64,000 bases of DNA from Spirochaetaceae bacterium 4572_59 (GTDB lineage Bacteria; Spirochaetota; Spirochaetia; DSM-2461): the NCBI GenBank assembly GCA_002084805.1, contig NBMC01000025.1, positions 1 to 64,000 of the forward strand, in the 5' to 3' direction. Position 1 is the stretch's first letter. Each line of letters starts with the position of its first letter. Positions 9,819 through 19,936 of this stretch are shown here, piece by piece. The translations under genes and the position numbers were made by a program. Under the pieces are notes generated by a model. It was not told the origin of the DNA and did no database searches. It saw only the letters and a list, made by a program, of their open reading frames with translations.

Positions 9819-12623
9819 TTAATCCTCAACCACCATACTGGCGTAATCGTAGTACATCAGCAGAGTTTCATCTTCATCGATAATGGCTGGTTTGAGTCTT
9901 TTGGAGATAAGCATTATATTTTTAAACTCTTTGTTCTGGTAATCTTGTTTAAATCCGGCACGGAGAGCTTCACGGCGGACTTCTTTTAACTTACCCTTAC
10001 CCTCTTTATACCCTCCATACTCTTTAAGAAGAGACTTCAAGCGTACTTTTTCCAGGTCCGCTTCTTTATTGGGATCAGGGACATACCAACGGTCCTTAGA
10101 TTTGGATATCAGTGTCTCATCATTCTTATCCAGGTTTCTCAGATCCTTAAAGTTCGTAGAGAGATAAGAGTGTATCTGGGAGGGAACTTCCTCATTCCCT
10201 TCATATCGTAGAAAGTTGAGACCAAGAAGATCCTGTAACTCAGGCTGTTTCTCTCCAGCTTTCCAACTATTAGCAGACATCTGCTGCATAAAGTTGGGAT
10301 TGATATCGGCATAGGTTCCTGGTTTCTTCTTTAGATAATCCCGAAGCCAATCTATTGCTGACTTTTCATCATCAACAAAGAGAGAGAGTTGAACCTGCCC
10401 GGAGGCTTTGGTCCGAGCCTTATCATACTGCATAACTTGATCATGAAGAAAAAACATACCGTCCCGCTCTTCAAAGCGTTCAGCCAGTCCATTCTGAAAC
10501 TCCTGACTGGAAAGAGGAATGTTATATCCTTTACGGACGTAGTAGGAAATAAGCTGATCGTATAGGATACGAGGATCTCGTTCGGGTACAGGTATGAGAC
10601 TAGAACCACTCTTCTTGGTAACAACCAGATATTTCAGATGAGTACCAATAAAATCCCAGACTCCATCTTCTGTATTGGCTTCCCTTATAAAGCGGTCTTC
10701 AAAACCGCCGTTGGGTTTGTAGGCAGAAATGACTAGGTCTTGTTTGACAGAGGTGGGATTATTGACAGCATTGAAACTTCCTTGTTTTTTATCGAGTGCC
10801 GCTACATTCGCAACAATAAATCCGGCATCAGTTAATGATGTTTGAATTGAATTCCAAACAGCAGCTTTAGTATTAGAAAACTCAACTGTCATCCAGCATC
10901 CAGGTTTAAGCATACGGTATGTCTTTTTAAAACAATCAGTCATAATAATTCGATACTCTTCAGACTTCTTATTCTGAGACTTATTTTCAAGTGCTTCCTG
11001 TTTTTCACTCGTAACAATTTTTAACCACGCTTCATCATTTCTATTTAGTTCTGAATATTGAAGATTTGACCCGAAAGGTGGATCGATAAAAACAAAATCA
11101 ATTGAATTATCTTTAATTCCACACTCCTCTAAGGATTGTGTGGATAGAGTATATGAGCCGTCAATATTTAATTTTTTATATCCTCTTAATAGAGTAGAGA
11201 TCCTATCAGAAAATATTTTTACTGCTGGAATTTCAGGAGACAACGATGGAATATAAAGAGTACCATTAAGATGGCCTTTACACACACCACCACCTCCATT
11301 AAAATAATTAGAAACATGTAGCGAGCTTTGCTTATTTGCACGTGTTAGCATATTAATTACTATATCTATAAATGGACCTCCTAATAGCTTTGTCTTCTCA
11401 TAAAGATTTGACAATGTAATGAGATTCCGTTTAGTAAAAAAATGATGTGTATGTGTTATACCTATTCTTAATGGTTCTCCCGTTTTATCACCCTTTTTAA
11501 TCTCAGATATTGGAACCCAATTTGTTATTGGATAAGCCTCAACTCTCTGGATTATATCTAAATCTTTATTATCAGGTTTCTTCTTATGAGTTCCACCAAT
11601 ACCATTTATTGAATAATTTATTAGGACAGGAACCTGTTTTGCCTGTCGTACAATTTTGTTTAGTACGCTATCATGATTGGTGTTCCAAGCTCTTTCTACT
11701 TTACGTTTCGTAAGTAACGCATCACAATATGAACATGGAAAAGAATCTAATATTCTTTTTTCATCATGACTTAGAGCTGTATCCCAAAAAACAATTTCAT
11801 GCCCGCATTCAGGGCAGACAAACACATCGGACCATACGGTATAATTGATTTTGCCTTTGGTAACACCATCAGTATGGAGAGTTTCATACATCCAGCCACA
11901 CTCTTCTTCAACTTCATTAAGAATACGCTTAGCTTCTCTTTCAAATTGAACTACATCAACAGGAGTATTGTAGTTGTAGGCAATAAAGGTTGCTGCTGGA
12001 GAAAGGTCATTTAGGACGGCTTTACGAGCACCCAATTTAGAGAAGGGAGTCCAGATAGTTTTATCCTCTTCATCTGTCTCTTCCTGTAAAATCGTCCCAT
12101 CAGAGTTTACCCGGTATTCAAGAGATTGTACCGTGTCTATATCACCACACATTTGAGCAGCAACTCCGGTCATGCCCGTTCCACAGAATCCATCAAACAC
12201 TATATCTCCTGGTTCGGTGTAATGAAGAATATAACGCATTATGGCCTTATGAGGCACTTTTGTATGATAGGAGTGGGCATTGTAGATGGGATCATTTTTC
12301 CCTTCACTCACATCGGCAGCAAAAGGTTCACGATGATATTTATATCCCTCCGGTTTATTTGGTTTTTCCTGCTCCCATTGCTCAATGAACTTGCCCATCC
12401 AGGGATTGGGACAGGCCGTGTAATAGGGAGGATCGGAAAGAGCGAGGATATCTTCGTCTTCACCATGGGGAAAGCCTTCTATGGCTCGGAACTCCGGTTC
12501 TTTCAATTTTTCTCGTAGTTGTTCTGTATAGTAGATTCGTCGTTCTTCATCGTTGTTGAATGTTTTGCCCAAGCACTCTACAGGACCTTTTTCTTCTGTG
12601 AAATCCAGGTGATTGTCACTCAT
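9819..12623 (-). CDS. pglX: BREX adenine-specific DNA methyltransferase PglX (type 3-like)
   Basis: SAM motif DIVFDGFCGTGMTGVAAQ, catalytic IDPPFGSNLQYSELN, inserted Zn ribbon CPECGHEIVF..CSYCDA. Confidence 0.88.
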   Translation of the reverse strand: MSDNHLDFTEEKGPVECLGKTFNNDEERRIYYTEQLREKLKEPEFRAIEGFPHGEDEDILALSDPPYYTACPNPWMGKFIEQWEQEKPNKPEGYKYHREPFAADVSEGKNDPIYNAHSYHTKVPHKAIMRYILHYTEPGDIVFDGFCGTGMTGVAAQMCGDIDTVQSLEYRVNSDGTILQEETDEEDKTIWTPFSKLGARKAVLNDLSPAATFIAYNYNTPVDVVQFEREAKRILNEVEEECGWMYETLHTDGVTKGKINYTVWSDVFVCPECGHEIVFWDTALSHDEKRILDSFPCSYCDALLTKRKVERAWNTNHDSVLNKIVRQAKQVPVLINYSINGIGGTHKKKPDNKDLDIIQRVEAYPITNWVPISEIKKGDKTGEPLRIGITHTHHFFTKRNLITLSNLYEKTKLLGGPFIDIVINMLTRANKQSSLHVSNYFNGGGGVCKGHLNGTLYIPSLSPEIPAVKIFSDRISTLLRGYKKLNIDGSYTLSTQSLEECGIKDNSIDFVFIDPPFGSNLQYSELNRNDEAWLKIVTSEKQEALENKSQNKKSEEYRIIMTDCFKKTYRMLKPGCWMTVEFSNTKAAVWNSIQTSLTDAGFIVANVAALDKKQGSFNAVNNPTSVKQDLVISAYKPNGGFEDRFIREANTEDGVWDFIGTHLKYLVVTKKSGSSLIPVPERDPRILYDQLISYYVRKGYNIPLSSQEFQNGLAERFEERDGMFFLHDQVMQYDKARTKASGQVQLSLFVDDEKSAIDWLRDYLKKKPGTYADINPNFMQQMSANSWKAGEKQPELQDLLGLNFLRYEGNEEVPSQIHSYLSTNFKDLRNLDKNDETLISKSKDRWYVPDPNKEADLEKVRLKSLLKEYGGYKEGKGKLKEVRREALRAGFKQDYQNKEFKNIMLISKRLKPAIIDEDETLLMYYDYASMVVED

Positions 12624-12633
12624 CGTTTATTCC

Positions 12634-13305
12634 TTATGCCCTGCAATAGGACTGATGCTTTTTTAATTTATATACGGCAACACCATAGAATGGTTTATGC
12701 TGACCTTTAGAACCCAATGCTTCCCATCTATTTATGAGTTTCTGTATTTCTGATTTTGTCCTGGTTCCTTTCTTTTTACTCAGAACCCGCTCAATCTCTT
12801 GTAGAACACCTAATCGATGCATTTTCAACATTTTAAAATTAAGATTGAGCGTTTGTACTAATTGATCATTAAGTTCCGCATCAGTAGATAATATTTTTCC
12901 CTGAGAATTGTACTGAATGAGTCGTTCCATATCATACTTTTGTTCTGATGGGTTAAAATGAAATGACTTTTCACCTTTTTTTGTATCACAATGCTGATCT
13001 ACAGGCTTATGTCCCTCATTTCCTTTACAGCATAATAATAAATTATCATAGTCCAATTTTTTTTTCGATGATTCATCTTGAGATATACAATGTTCAATTT
13101 TGCACTTTAATGGATCATTTTCAATTTTCTGCATACAGTATGCACAAATATATCCCTGCTCCTCAATGAGTGAAGTTCGCAGATCACTTTTTTCTTTGAA
13201 ATCATCAAAAATATCTTTACCAACAAGATCCTTATCATGTATTTTTTGTTGACGCTTATAATCGATTAATGATTGAGGAGGGGTCTTTTTATTTATATTT
13301 ACCAA
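12634..13305 (-). CDS. HNH endonuclease, PtuB/TIGR02646-like
   Basis: EEQGYICAYCMQKIENDPLKCKIEHCISQ ... YDNLLLCCKGNEG....HCDTKKGEK; located directly after an ATPase partner. Confidence 0.8.
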   Translation of the reverse strand: MVNINKKTPPQSLIDYKRQQKIHDKDLVGKDIFDDFKEKSDLRTSLIEEQGYICAYCMQKIENDPLKCKIEHCISQDESSKKKLDYDNLLLCCKGNEGHKPVDQHCDTKKGEKSFHFNPSEQKYDMERLIQYNSQGKILSTDAELNDQLVQTLNLNFKMLKMHRLGVLQEIERVLSKKKGTRTKSEIQKLINRWEALGSKGQHKPFYGVAVYKLKKHQSYCRA

Positions 13306-13310
13306 GATGA

Positions 13311-14585
13311 TTACTCCACATCAGAATACATAGTTATCAAAGCTTCAGCTCTGGAAATATCAGGAACTGAACCATATTTTTTTATAAAAGCTGCAATATA
13401 ATCTTTGGCGATTATGAATTTGTCAGTATCAATAAGATTAAAAATTTCATCAATTTCCCTTTTTACCAACTCATTAATTGAATTGGTTTCCATTAATATT
13501 TCAAGAATCTCACTAGAAGTTAAACCAATAGCCTGATCTGGTTTATAACAGCTAATATTTTTTTGTTTATCTAGGTAAAGGGAGTATATATTATTCCCTT
13601 CAACTTCACTTAGAACCTGAGGAGAATGAGTGGAAACAATAAATTGAATATTTGAAAATGTTTGCATTAGCTTCAGAATTATCTTCTTCTGCCATTGTGG
13701 ATGAAGGTGTAAGTCGATCTCATCAATTAGAACAATTCCTTCACCTTCAAGCGGGTTTGATAAACTGGGATTCGCAATGGATAAACGTCTTGCTAAGTCA
13801 CCGGCCATTGCTAAAAGACATTTTTCCCCGTCAGAAAGCTGATCGACTCTCAGCTTTTCACCATTTTTAGAAACTTCCATTCGCAGGGGATTACGATTTA
13901 CAGAAATCCCACTGAAACCTGAAATAGAAGAGATAGCTTTTCGGACCGTTTCCAATTGCTTGTCATTGAAGGAACTGGGATTGTACTGTGATGATTTAAT
14001 CTCTTTAGTCATCTCCCTAAAATTTTCATTTTCAAGATCTTCCCGGTTACGATACCATTCGAAGAAACTTCTAAAATTTACTCCTGATTCCAGTGATCCA
14101 TCGTATGTTTCTAATAGGTTAAATTCATGTTTCCCCCTTATTCGAAGAGGAATATCATTTACAACCCTGTTTGTGCTGTAATAAATAAAAACAGGAATAG
14201 AAGTATTCTCATTATCAGTAATTTCCTGCCTGATTCGTTTTGCACAATTTGAAAAGTCGATCATGCTTGATTTTTCGTCACCCAAACGACCCTTTTTATA
14301 TTTAACTAATTTTCCTGAGTATGAATAACCATCATCCTTGATAAAAAGCTCTGTTTTAGAATAGGGTTCATCATTTTTAACATCATGCTCACTAATAGGT
14401 CTACCTGGACTTTTACCTGTACGGATTCTAGCAACAATCCACGATAACTGAATAGCTATGGCATCGAGAATACTGCTTTTACCAACACCATTAATTCCAC
14501 AAATTACATTCAATTGCTTATTCAGGTTGACATCTAAATCATGAATACCACGAAAATTCCGAAGTGCTAACTTACTAATAATCAT
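13311..14585 (-). CDS. AAA ATPase, PtuA-like / OLD-SMC-like
   Basis: LRNFRGIHDLDVNLNKQLNVICGINGVGKSSILDAIA (Walker A), DQLSDGEKCLLAMAGDLARRL signature, GIVLIDEIDLHLHPQWQ Walker B, FIVSTHSPQVL. Confidence 0.85.
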   Translation of the reverse strand: MIISKLALRNFRGIHDLDVNLNKQLNVICGINGVGKSSILDAIAIQLSWIVARIRTGKSPGRPISEHDVKNDEPYSKTELFIKDDGYSYSGKLVKYKKGRLGDEKSSMIDFSNCAKRIRQEITDNENTSIPVFIYYSTNRVVNDIPLRIRGKHEFNLLETYDGSLESGVNFRSFFEWYRNREDLENENFREMTKEIKSSQYNPSSFNDKQLETVRKAISSISGFSGISVNRNPLRMEVSKNGEKLRVDQLSDGEKCLLAMAGDLARRLSIANPSLSNPLEGEGIVLIDEIDLHLHPQWQKKIILKLMQTFSNIQFIVSTHSPQVLSEVEGNNIYSLYLDKQKNISCYKPDQAIGLTSSEILEILMETNSINELVKREIDEIFNLIDTDKFIIAKDYIAAFIKKYGSVPDISRAEALITMYSDVE

Positions 14586-14588
14586 AAA

Positions 14589-17500
14589 TCACTCCTCAAT
14601 CACAATTCTGATCTGCTTTTCTTCTCTACCAGCAATCATATTACTTAAATAAGTTTCAAACCGTTCTCGCAGTTCATTGGGAGAAATCGGTAGTCCTGTT
14701 TTATTTAATGCCTCTATGAACTCTTTTTGATTAATGGATACTTTATCAAGTCCCTTTAATACATCCTTTATAGCCTGCACCAATGAGGACGAAATGGTAT
14801 CTGGTAGATTGCCATCACTGATAAAAAACTTGATAACAGAAACAGATTCCTTATCTCCTAAAAGATCAAGATTCGCCTGAATGGTTGGATCTTCCATCTC
14901 TTCTTTTAATGTTATTTTCCAATTGCTGTATAGCTCATCGAGCTCTGAGTCCAGTTCTTGTAATCTCTGATCAGCACTCAGTGATGTTCTGCCCACACCT
15001 TTTCGTTCAAAACCACAATGAAGGCATTTGGGAGAATTCTCTAAGTCAGACATCGTTAATAAAGTACAATTCTTCAAGGAGACAAGAGTCTCTTCCCAGT
15101 TTCGCAGCTGATGAAAAGGAAGGATTTCAATTGTACTCAATGCTCTTAAACACTCTAATCTACTATCTCTTTGAAGTGATCCCTTATACTCATGAGCCTT
15201 TGGTCCCAATCTAAAGTGTTTATGGATTTCGATATAGTCATTCATATACCGGTTTTTCAGCTTCTGCATTTGTGATTTCAAATCACTCTGAGTGTCAGCA
15301 GATTTCCAGGGTTCAGCAGTAGCCAAACTGTTTATGAAATGGGATCGTAAATTGTTGTAATCTTCTTCCCATGCAGTTTCATCGGGAATCTCACTCTCCG
15401 CTCTGGCTAGATAATTAGCAAGCGGTTGGAATTCCTGGACAAATCTTACCATTCCTTCAATTTCACTTAGTAATCCCAACTTCGTTTTAAATGACTCAAT
15501 CTCTTCGAGAGTTTTTTTGAAGTTTATGATTTTTGCTGGCGTATTATACCGGGAAATAGTCTCAATAAAGCCCTTAACGTCTACCAGAGAGTCAATATAC
15601 TCCTGTGCTCTGCCTTCAGAAAGAAGCTTCTGTTCCCAGAGGATAAAACCATTTCGGATTTTTCGCTCGCTTTCGGCACACTCGTTTAGAAGAGCATCTG
15701 CTCTATCAATAAGTTCCTTTATCGCTTCTTTCCTCGTACTGGATTGTACAATTAAGCCTGGTCGAAGCTTCAAAACAGTAAACAATGCCTTTAACTCTAC
15801 CAGAGGAAAATCTTCAGCCTTTTTAATATGATTGAAATCAATGATTTGATTAAAACCGATAGAGAGTAGTGCATCCAGGTTGGATGCAGTAAATCGTTCA
15901 GATCCAATGGAAAGATTGATAAAACCTTCACTTATCAATGCAGATAGATATACAGGTAGGAAATCTATTTCGAGAGAACTGTTTACAATAAACTCTTTAT
16001 CATTTCGTTTAATGACAAGCTCATTGCGGTTTACAACCTGATTAGTCTCTTTGGAATTAATGATAGTAAGAATGTTACTACAGATCACCGAGTGATCCAC
16101 CGAAATGCCTTCTGCAGATAACAGATCCAAAGCAGTAAGCACAGCATTGGCCTGACCATTTATTTGACCTCTTACAACAGCTTTTAGTGCCTCTTGAACA
16201 GTCTGCTTTCTATTTTGATTGGTAATTTTAATGGAGAACTCAGGATAATCTGGCTTCTGTTCGGTAATATAATCGGATAAGAGGCCGGAGGAGAGAGTAT
16301 CAATTTGCTGCTTGAATGTCAGTCTTTCAGAACTACTAATCCCAGATAATTCTCTTAGATTTATACTGGCAGACCAAGTGGTAAAAAGTTTTGTACTGTT
16401 CTTATAGGACACTTGAAAACGATCGGAAATATTATCCTTCAACCAATTTAATAGTTCTCTCTGGTATTTTTGGGCTAACTGATTATAGACCGTTTTATAG
16501 TCTTGAACAGCAGTTAAACTTAACTCTTTGGCAGCAGCATAATGGCGTAGATTTTCTTCAAAAATATCATCCACATCCTTTAACTGAAAAAAAACTTCAT
16601 CTTCTTTCCCTGAGGAGATAGTTGAACTTTGCCTGAAAGGATCGATGAAGTAGATATAAAACTCTCTTGGAGGCTGTGTCGTAGATCTCTCGTTAGGGCT
16701 TCCAAAAAATAGGTATCCGTCAATCTCAGATTTCTTCTGATGCCACATTAATTGATATTCCCAAATTTTGAATCCAGTACGGTAAGTTACATCAGTCTGT
16801 TCCATGATTAAGGAAAGGATCTCAAAATAGTAACGGGTCAGTTCCTTATCGGCAGAGAGCTTGCTGGCCTTATTCCTGATCTCCTGATTTGGATCTTTAC
16901 CCATATCTGTATAGATATAATAGTGCCTGTTCTCTTCATTCAGTCTGATATACAAACTGTTAAGAGTGGTCATGATATTTTTAATGACTTTCTGAATTAT
17001 GATTAATAGAAAGTTCTCATCTTTCTCTGGAACTGTGAGGTAGAGAAACAGTTCATCTTTAAGGTTCTCAGCGGTTAAACCTACGGCAGCTTTTAAATCA
17101 CCGGTAGTTAAACGATGAATTGCCAGTGCGGACACAATCTTATGTGCCACCTGAAGCTGTTCTTTAGATCCCTCGTAGGACTCATTGAGAATGGTTTCAA
17201 CTCGTTCTGATATTTCAATAACTTTTTTAACATCGGGATTTGCCCGGTTTGTATGATCATCAACAATAATTTTCCAGTAAGAATCATAGGAGAAAATACC
17301 TGTCCCTTTCTCCGGTACTTCAAGATCAATAATGGACTGAATTTTTTTGCTGATAGATTCAAGGATCTTTCTCTGCTCTCCAATATTGACTAATTGAAAT
17401 TTCTCAAAATACTGTTCATGAACTGGGAATAAATCGACATAATTCTCAAGACCGCCAGATAAAGGCTTATAAAACAGCTGGAATTTCTCTAAATGTTCCC

Positions 17501-18314
17501 TGATTTTAGCTTTCTGCTTTGGGGTTTTCTTGAGAAGGCGTTCGGAGACAACATAACTGACATCTTCCTTCTGAATGGTGGCTTGAATATACCTTTCAGA
17601 GACTCGTCCCAAAGAATCAGCAGCAAACTTAAAAGAAGGGCTCTCAAAAAGGGATTCCTGGACTCCAGTAATAAATCGGAATCGGGAATTCTTACAAACT
17701 TCCCCGATTTCTCTTAAAAACCCCAAATCCTGGAGTAGTTTCTGGTCATCTTCTCTTCCCCGGAGGAAATCCAATAACTCATCAAGAATCAAAACGAGTC
17801 CTTGATCTGGATATTTCTCCTGAAACAAAGCCATCATCTCATGGATAGAATCTTTATTATTAGCAATCTTATCAATTGAAGGAAAAGTAAAATTGATTCC
17901 CAATTTACAAAGGTGCTTTTCCAACTCCATACAGATGGCATTACGTAAGGTCGTGGAAACTCCACCCAATTCAGATCGAATGACTTTGAACTTACCGGCA
18001 ATCTGTTTTGCCTGTTCCTTGACTATTGAATTATTTACTAAATCCAAATAGTCGCTGTTTTCTGCCAAGGCAGATATGAATGCCATTAAGTGAGATTTAC
18101 CAGTACCATAGTTACCAACGATAAATATCCCTTTTTGATCACTGGGAATATCAAACTGGAGATTGGGAATAATAATGTTATTAAGATTGATCTCCATAGA
18201 TTGAGAAATAACAAAGGTTTTAACTAAATCCGCAGCCTTCTTTTCATTATCGGCTTCCGTAAGGGTTATGACAGTTTCAATAGGATCAAATTGGATTAAA
18301 TCTTTATATTTCAT
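14589..18314 (-). CDS. brxC: BREX P-loop ATPase BrxC
   Basis: FIVGNYGTGKSHLMAFISALAE Walker A, GLVLILDELLDFLRG Walker B, 1241 aa, between brxF and methyltransferase module. Confidence 0.88.
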   Translation of the reverse strand: MKYKDLIQFDPIETVITLTEADNEKKAADLVKTFVISQSMEINLNNIIIPNLQFDIPSDQKGIFIVGNYGTGKSHLMAFISALAENSDYLDLVNNSIVKEQAKQIAGKFKVIRSELGGVSTTLRNAICMELEKHLCKLGINFTFPSIDKIANNKDSIHEMMALFQEKYPDQGLVLILDELLDFLRGREDDQKLLQDLGFLREIGEVCKNSRFRFITGVQESLFESPSFKFAADSLGRVSERYIQATIQKEDVSYVVSERLLKKTPKQKAKIREHLEKFQLFYKPLSGGLENYVDLFPVHEQYFEKFQLVNIGEQRKILESISKKIQSIIDLEVPEKGTGIFSYDSYWKIIVDDHTNRANPDVKKVIEISERVETILNESYEGSKEQLQVAHKIVSALAIHRLTTGDLKAAVGLTAENLKDELFLYLTVPEKDENFLLIIIQKVIKNIMTTLNSLYIRLNEENRHYYIYTDMGKDPNQEIRNKASKLSADKELTRYYFEILSLIMEQTDVTYRTGFKIWEYQLMWHQKKSEIDGYLFFGSPNERSTTQPPREFYIYFIDPFRQSSTISSGKEDEVFFQLKDVDDIFEENLRHYAAAKELSLTAVQDYKTVYNQLAQKYQRELLNWLKDNISDRFQVSYKNSTKLFTTWSASINLRELSGISSSERLTFKQQIDTLSSGLLSDYITEQKPDYPEFSIKITNQNRKQTVQEALKAVVRGQINGQANAVLTALDLLSAEGISVDHSVICSNILTIINSKETNQVVNRNELVIKRNDKEFIVNSSLEIDFLPVYLSALISEGFINLSIGSERFTASNLDALLSIGFNQIIDFNHIKKAEDFPLVELKALFTVLKLRPGLIVQSSTRKEAIKELIDRADALLNECAESERKIRNGFILWEQKLLSEGRAQEYIDSLVDVKGFIETISRYNTPAKIINFKKTLEEIESFKTKLGLLSEIEGMVRFVQEFQPLANYLARAESEIPDETAWEEDYNNLRSHFINSLATAEPWKSADTQSDLKSQMQKLKNRYMNDYIEIHKHFRLGPKAHEYKGSLQRDSRLECLRALSTIEILPFHQLRNWEETLVSLKNCTLLTMSDLENSPKCLHCGFERKGVGRTSLSADQRLQELDSELDELYSNWKITLKEEMEDPTIQANLDLLGDKESVSVIKFFISDGNLPDTISSSLVQAIKDVLKGLDKVSINQKEFIEALNKTGLPISPNELRERFETYLSNMIAGREEKQIRIVIEE

Positions 18315-18718
18315 TACTCATCCTTGTAAACAAGATAATTGTCTATTTTATGTGTATAATAATCCGGTCTACCTGGCCGGCTGTATATTACTTGATCTTT
18401 TTGGATTTCTCCCGGCCAGATTATAGCAATCTTCTGAGTTTTTGACTTCTCTTTTATAAAAGATAGCAGATCAAAACGGTATTCAGGACGGAACAGAATT
18501 TCAAAATTATAGAGGCATATAATATCATATTGTGATTCGACATATTTAGAATATATTTGTTCAAAATCAAAGTGATCTGCTTTCAAGCCTTTCTGGCATA
18601 AAATTGAATTAATATTTAAGGAATTATCTTTGAAATGCTTCTCAACAATTGATTCTTTAAGTTTTCTGTCAAAGAGAGCTAATTTATAATATTGCTTCTC
18701 AATTTTATCATTTAACAT
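18314..18718 (-). CDS. brxF: BREX protein BrxF
   Basis: 134 aa small protein overlapping brxC (ATGA) in a type 3-like BREX order; assignment mainly by size and position. Confidence 0.7.
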   Translation of the reverse strand: MLNDKIEKQYYKLALFDRKLKESIVEKHFKDNSLNINSILCQKGLKADHFDFEQIYSKYVESQYDIICLYNFEILFRPEYRFDLLSFIKEKSKTQKIAIIWPGEIQKDQVIYSRPGRPDYYTHKIDNYLVYKDE

Positions 18719-18720
18719 CT

Positions 18721-18870
18721 TTATAATATTACCCCTGTCTTCAGTCTATAGTTGAGTTTCCGTTTCCATAATACTGTATGAACTTGTAGGTCTGGAAAAT
18801 GAGGATGCTCGTTAATCAAAGGCAGAAGCTGCAAGAGAAGAGTGGGTTGATTTACATACTGCTCATACAT
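18721..18870 (-). pseudogene. 49-codon ORF, possible AbiEii toxin N-terminal stub
   Basis: Translated by hand: MYEQYVNQPTLLLQLLPLINEHPHFPDLQVHTVLWKRKLNYRLKTGVIL*; start overlaps abiEi stop (ATGTATGA); first ~25 aa resemble AbiEii starts, nucleotidyltransferase motif absent. Confidence 0.5.
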
Positions 18871-19645
18871 AAGATTCATCCTTCAAAAGTGGAGCTGGTA
18901 CTGTTATATTGTATTTCTTATCCAACACCCCAGCTACCTGAATCACACGTTTTCCTGCTCCCAATGAGATAGAGTCGGGATTCAGCTTAAAGAACCAATC
19001 ATGCTGATGATACTCAGCCATATAGAGAGCTAAGCGATTCACCTTTACACTGCTGCTCTCTTCCAGAAGTGTTTGTAAGAGGGACGCCCTGAGCATGGTT
19101 AGATTCTCTACTATATCTCTGGCTTCAGAGAAACTGATCTGTTTAGGTATGCCATCAAGCATTTCGAGGTAGGCAAGCTCCGGTGCGGAGATCATTAGAG
19201 AATAATCACCGAAGCTACGGCTTATCAACGGCAGCTCTTCCAGCTGAAGGAAATTGCGTGTACTGACTGTCACATTATTCTTATTCATCATCTTTCGAAA
19301 CCAGAGTGGAAGGTCTTTGATTTGTTGTCCGTATAGAAAGATCCTCCGCTCTACCATAGATAGATAATGGCTATAGCCTTCCTGCTCCAGGGCAAAGAGT
19401 CCTCCAGGATATATCGAGAGGTCTATACCTTTTTGTAGAGCATATAGGCCGCCGGTCCAATCAGCGGTCTGGCCAGCAAGCCCGTATACTCCTTTTGCAG
19501 GAGAAACAAGCCAGCCGGATTTCTTATAACGTGTTAGAAGTGAGGTGTTATACCCGAGATCTGACAATTCCTTGCTTGTTTTCAGGCTGTTCTTTTCCCA
19601 AATTTGGAGGAGTTTGTTTATATTGGTCGTCTTAACTTTACTCAT
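18863..19645 (-). CDS. Type IV TA antitoxin AbiEi-like wHTH protein
   Basis: N-terminal wHTH (SLKTSKELSDLGYNTSLLTRYKKSGWLVSPAKGVYGLAG) plus AbiEi C-terminal domain style. Confidence 0.8.
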   Translation of the reverse strand: MSKVKTTNINKLLQIWEKNSLKTSKELSDLGYNTSLLTRYKKSGWLVSPAKGVYGLAGQTADWTGGLYALQKGIDLSIYPGGLFALEQEGYSHYLSMVERRIFLYGQQIKDLPLWFRKMMNKNNVTVSTRNFLQLEELPLISRSFGDYSLMISAPELAYLEMLDGIPKQISFSEARDIVENLTMLRASLLQTLLEESSSVKVNRLALYMAEYHQHDWFFKLNPDSISLGAGKRVIQVAGVLDKKYNITVPAPLLKDESYV

Positions 19646-19756
19646 AGTATACTTATGAACCAGATATTAAACCGAAATAGTGATGTTTTAAAGTACTTTT
19701 GAGCTCAACCTACGTTTATTCACTATATATTGCTCATTTAATGAAAGCATACCTAA

Positions 19757-19936
19757 TCATATTTAAAGTTAAAGAAAATAAACCCTAAAGTGAAAGTTCT
19801 TATTGCCACAGGGAATTCATATAACAGGAAAGTTCAGTTTATGAGAGATAACGGGGTGACCGATATAATTGTGAAACCATATAAGATCGAAGATTTTAGT
19901 TTTACAATTAGAGAGGTCCTTGATAAATCCTTATGA
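19757..19936 (+). pseudogene. 3' remnant of response-regulator receiver domain
   Basis: Translated by hand: SYLKLKKINPKVKVLIATGNSYNRKVQFMRDNGVTDIIVKPYKIEDFSFTIREVLDKSL*; contains receiver beta4 and the conserved KP region; Asp-acceptor half missing. Confidence 0.75.

Noticed and set aside
12634-14585. Retron effector pair (ATPase + TIGR02646 HNH as in retron-Ec78-type systems)
   Set aside because: No reverse transcriptase ORF and no obvious msr-msd region in the window; the pair sits inside BREX, so called Septu/PtuAB-like instead.
7054-18314. Many plus-strand ORFs of 60-130 aa opposite the BREX genes
   Set aside because: Antisense shadows of long, motif-supported minus-strand genes; compositions look non-native and no motifs were seen.
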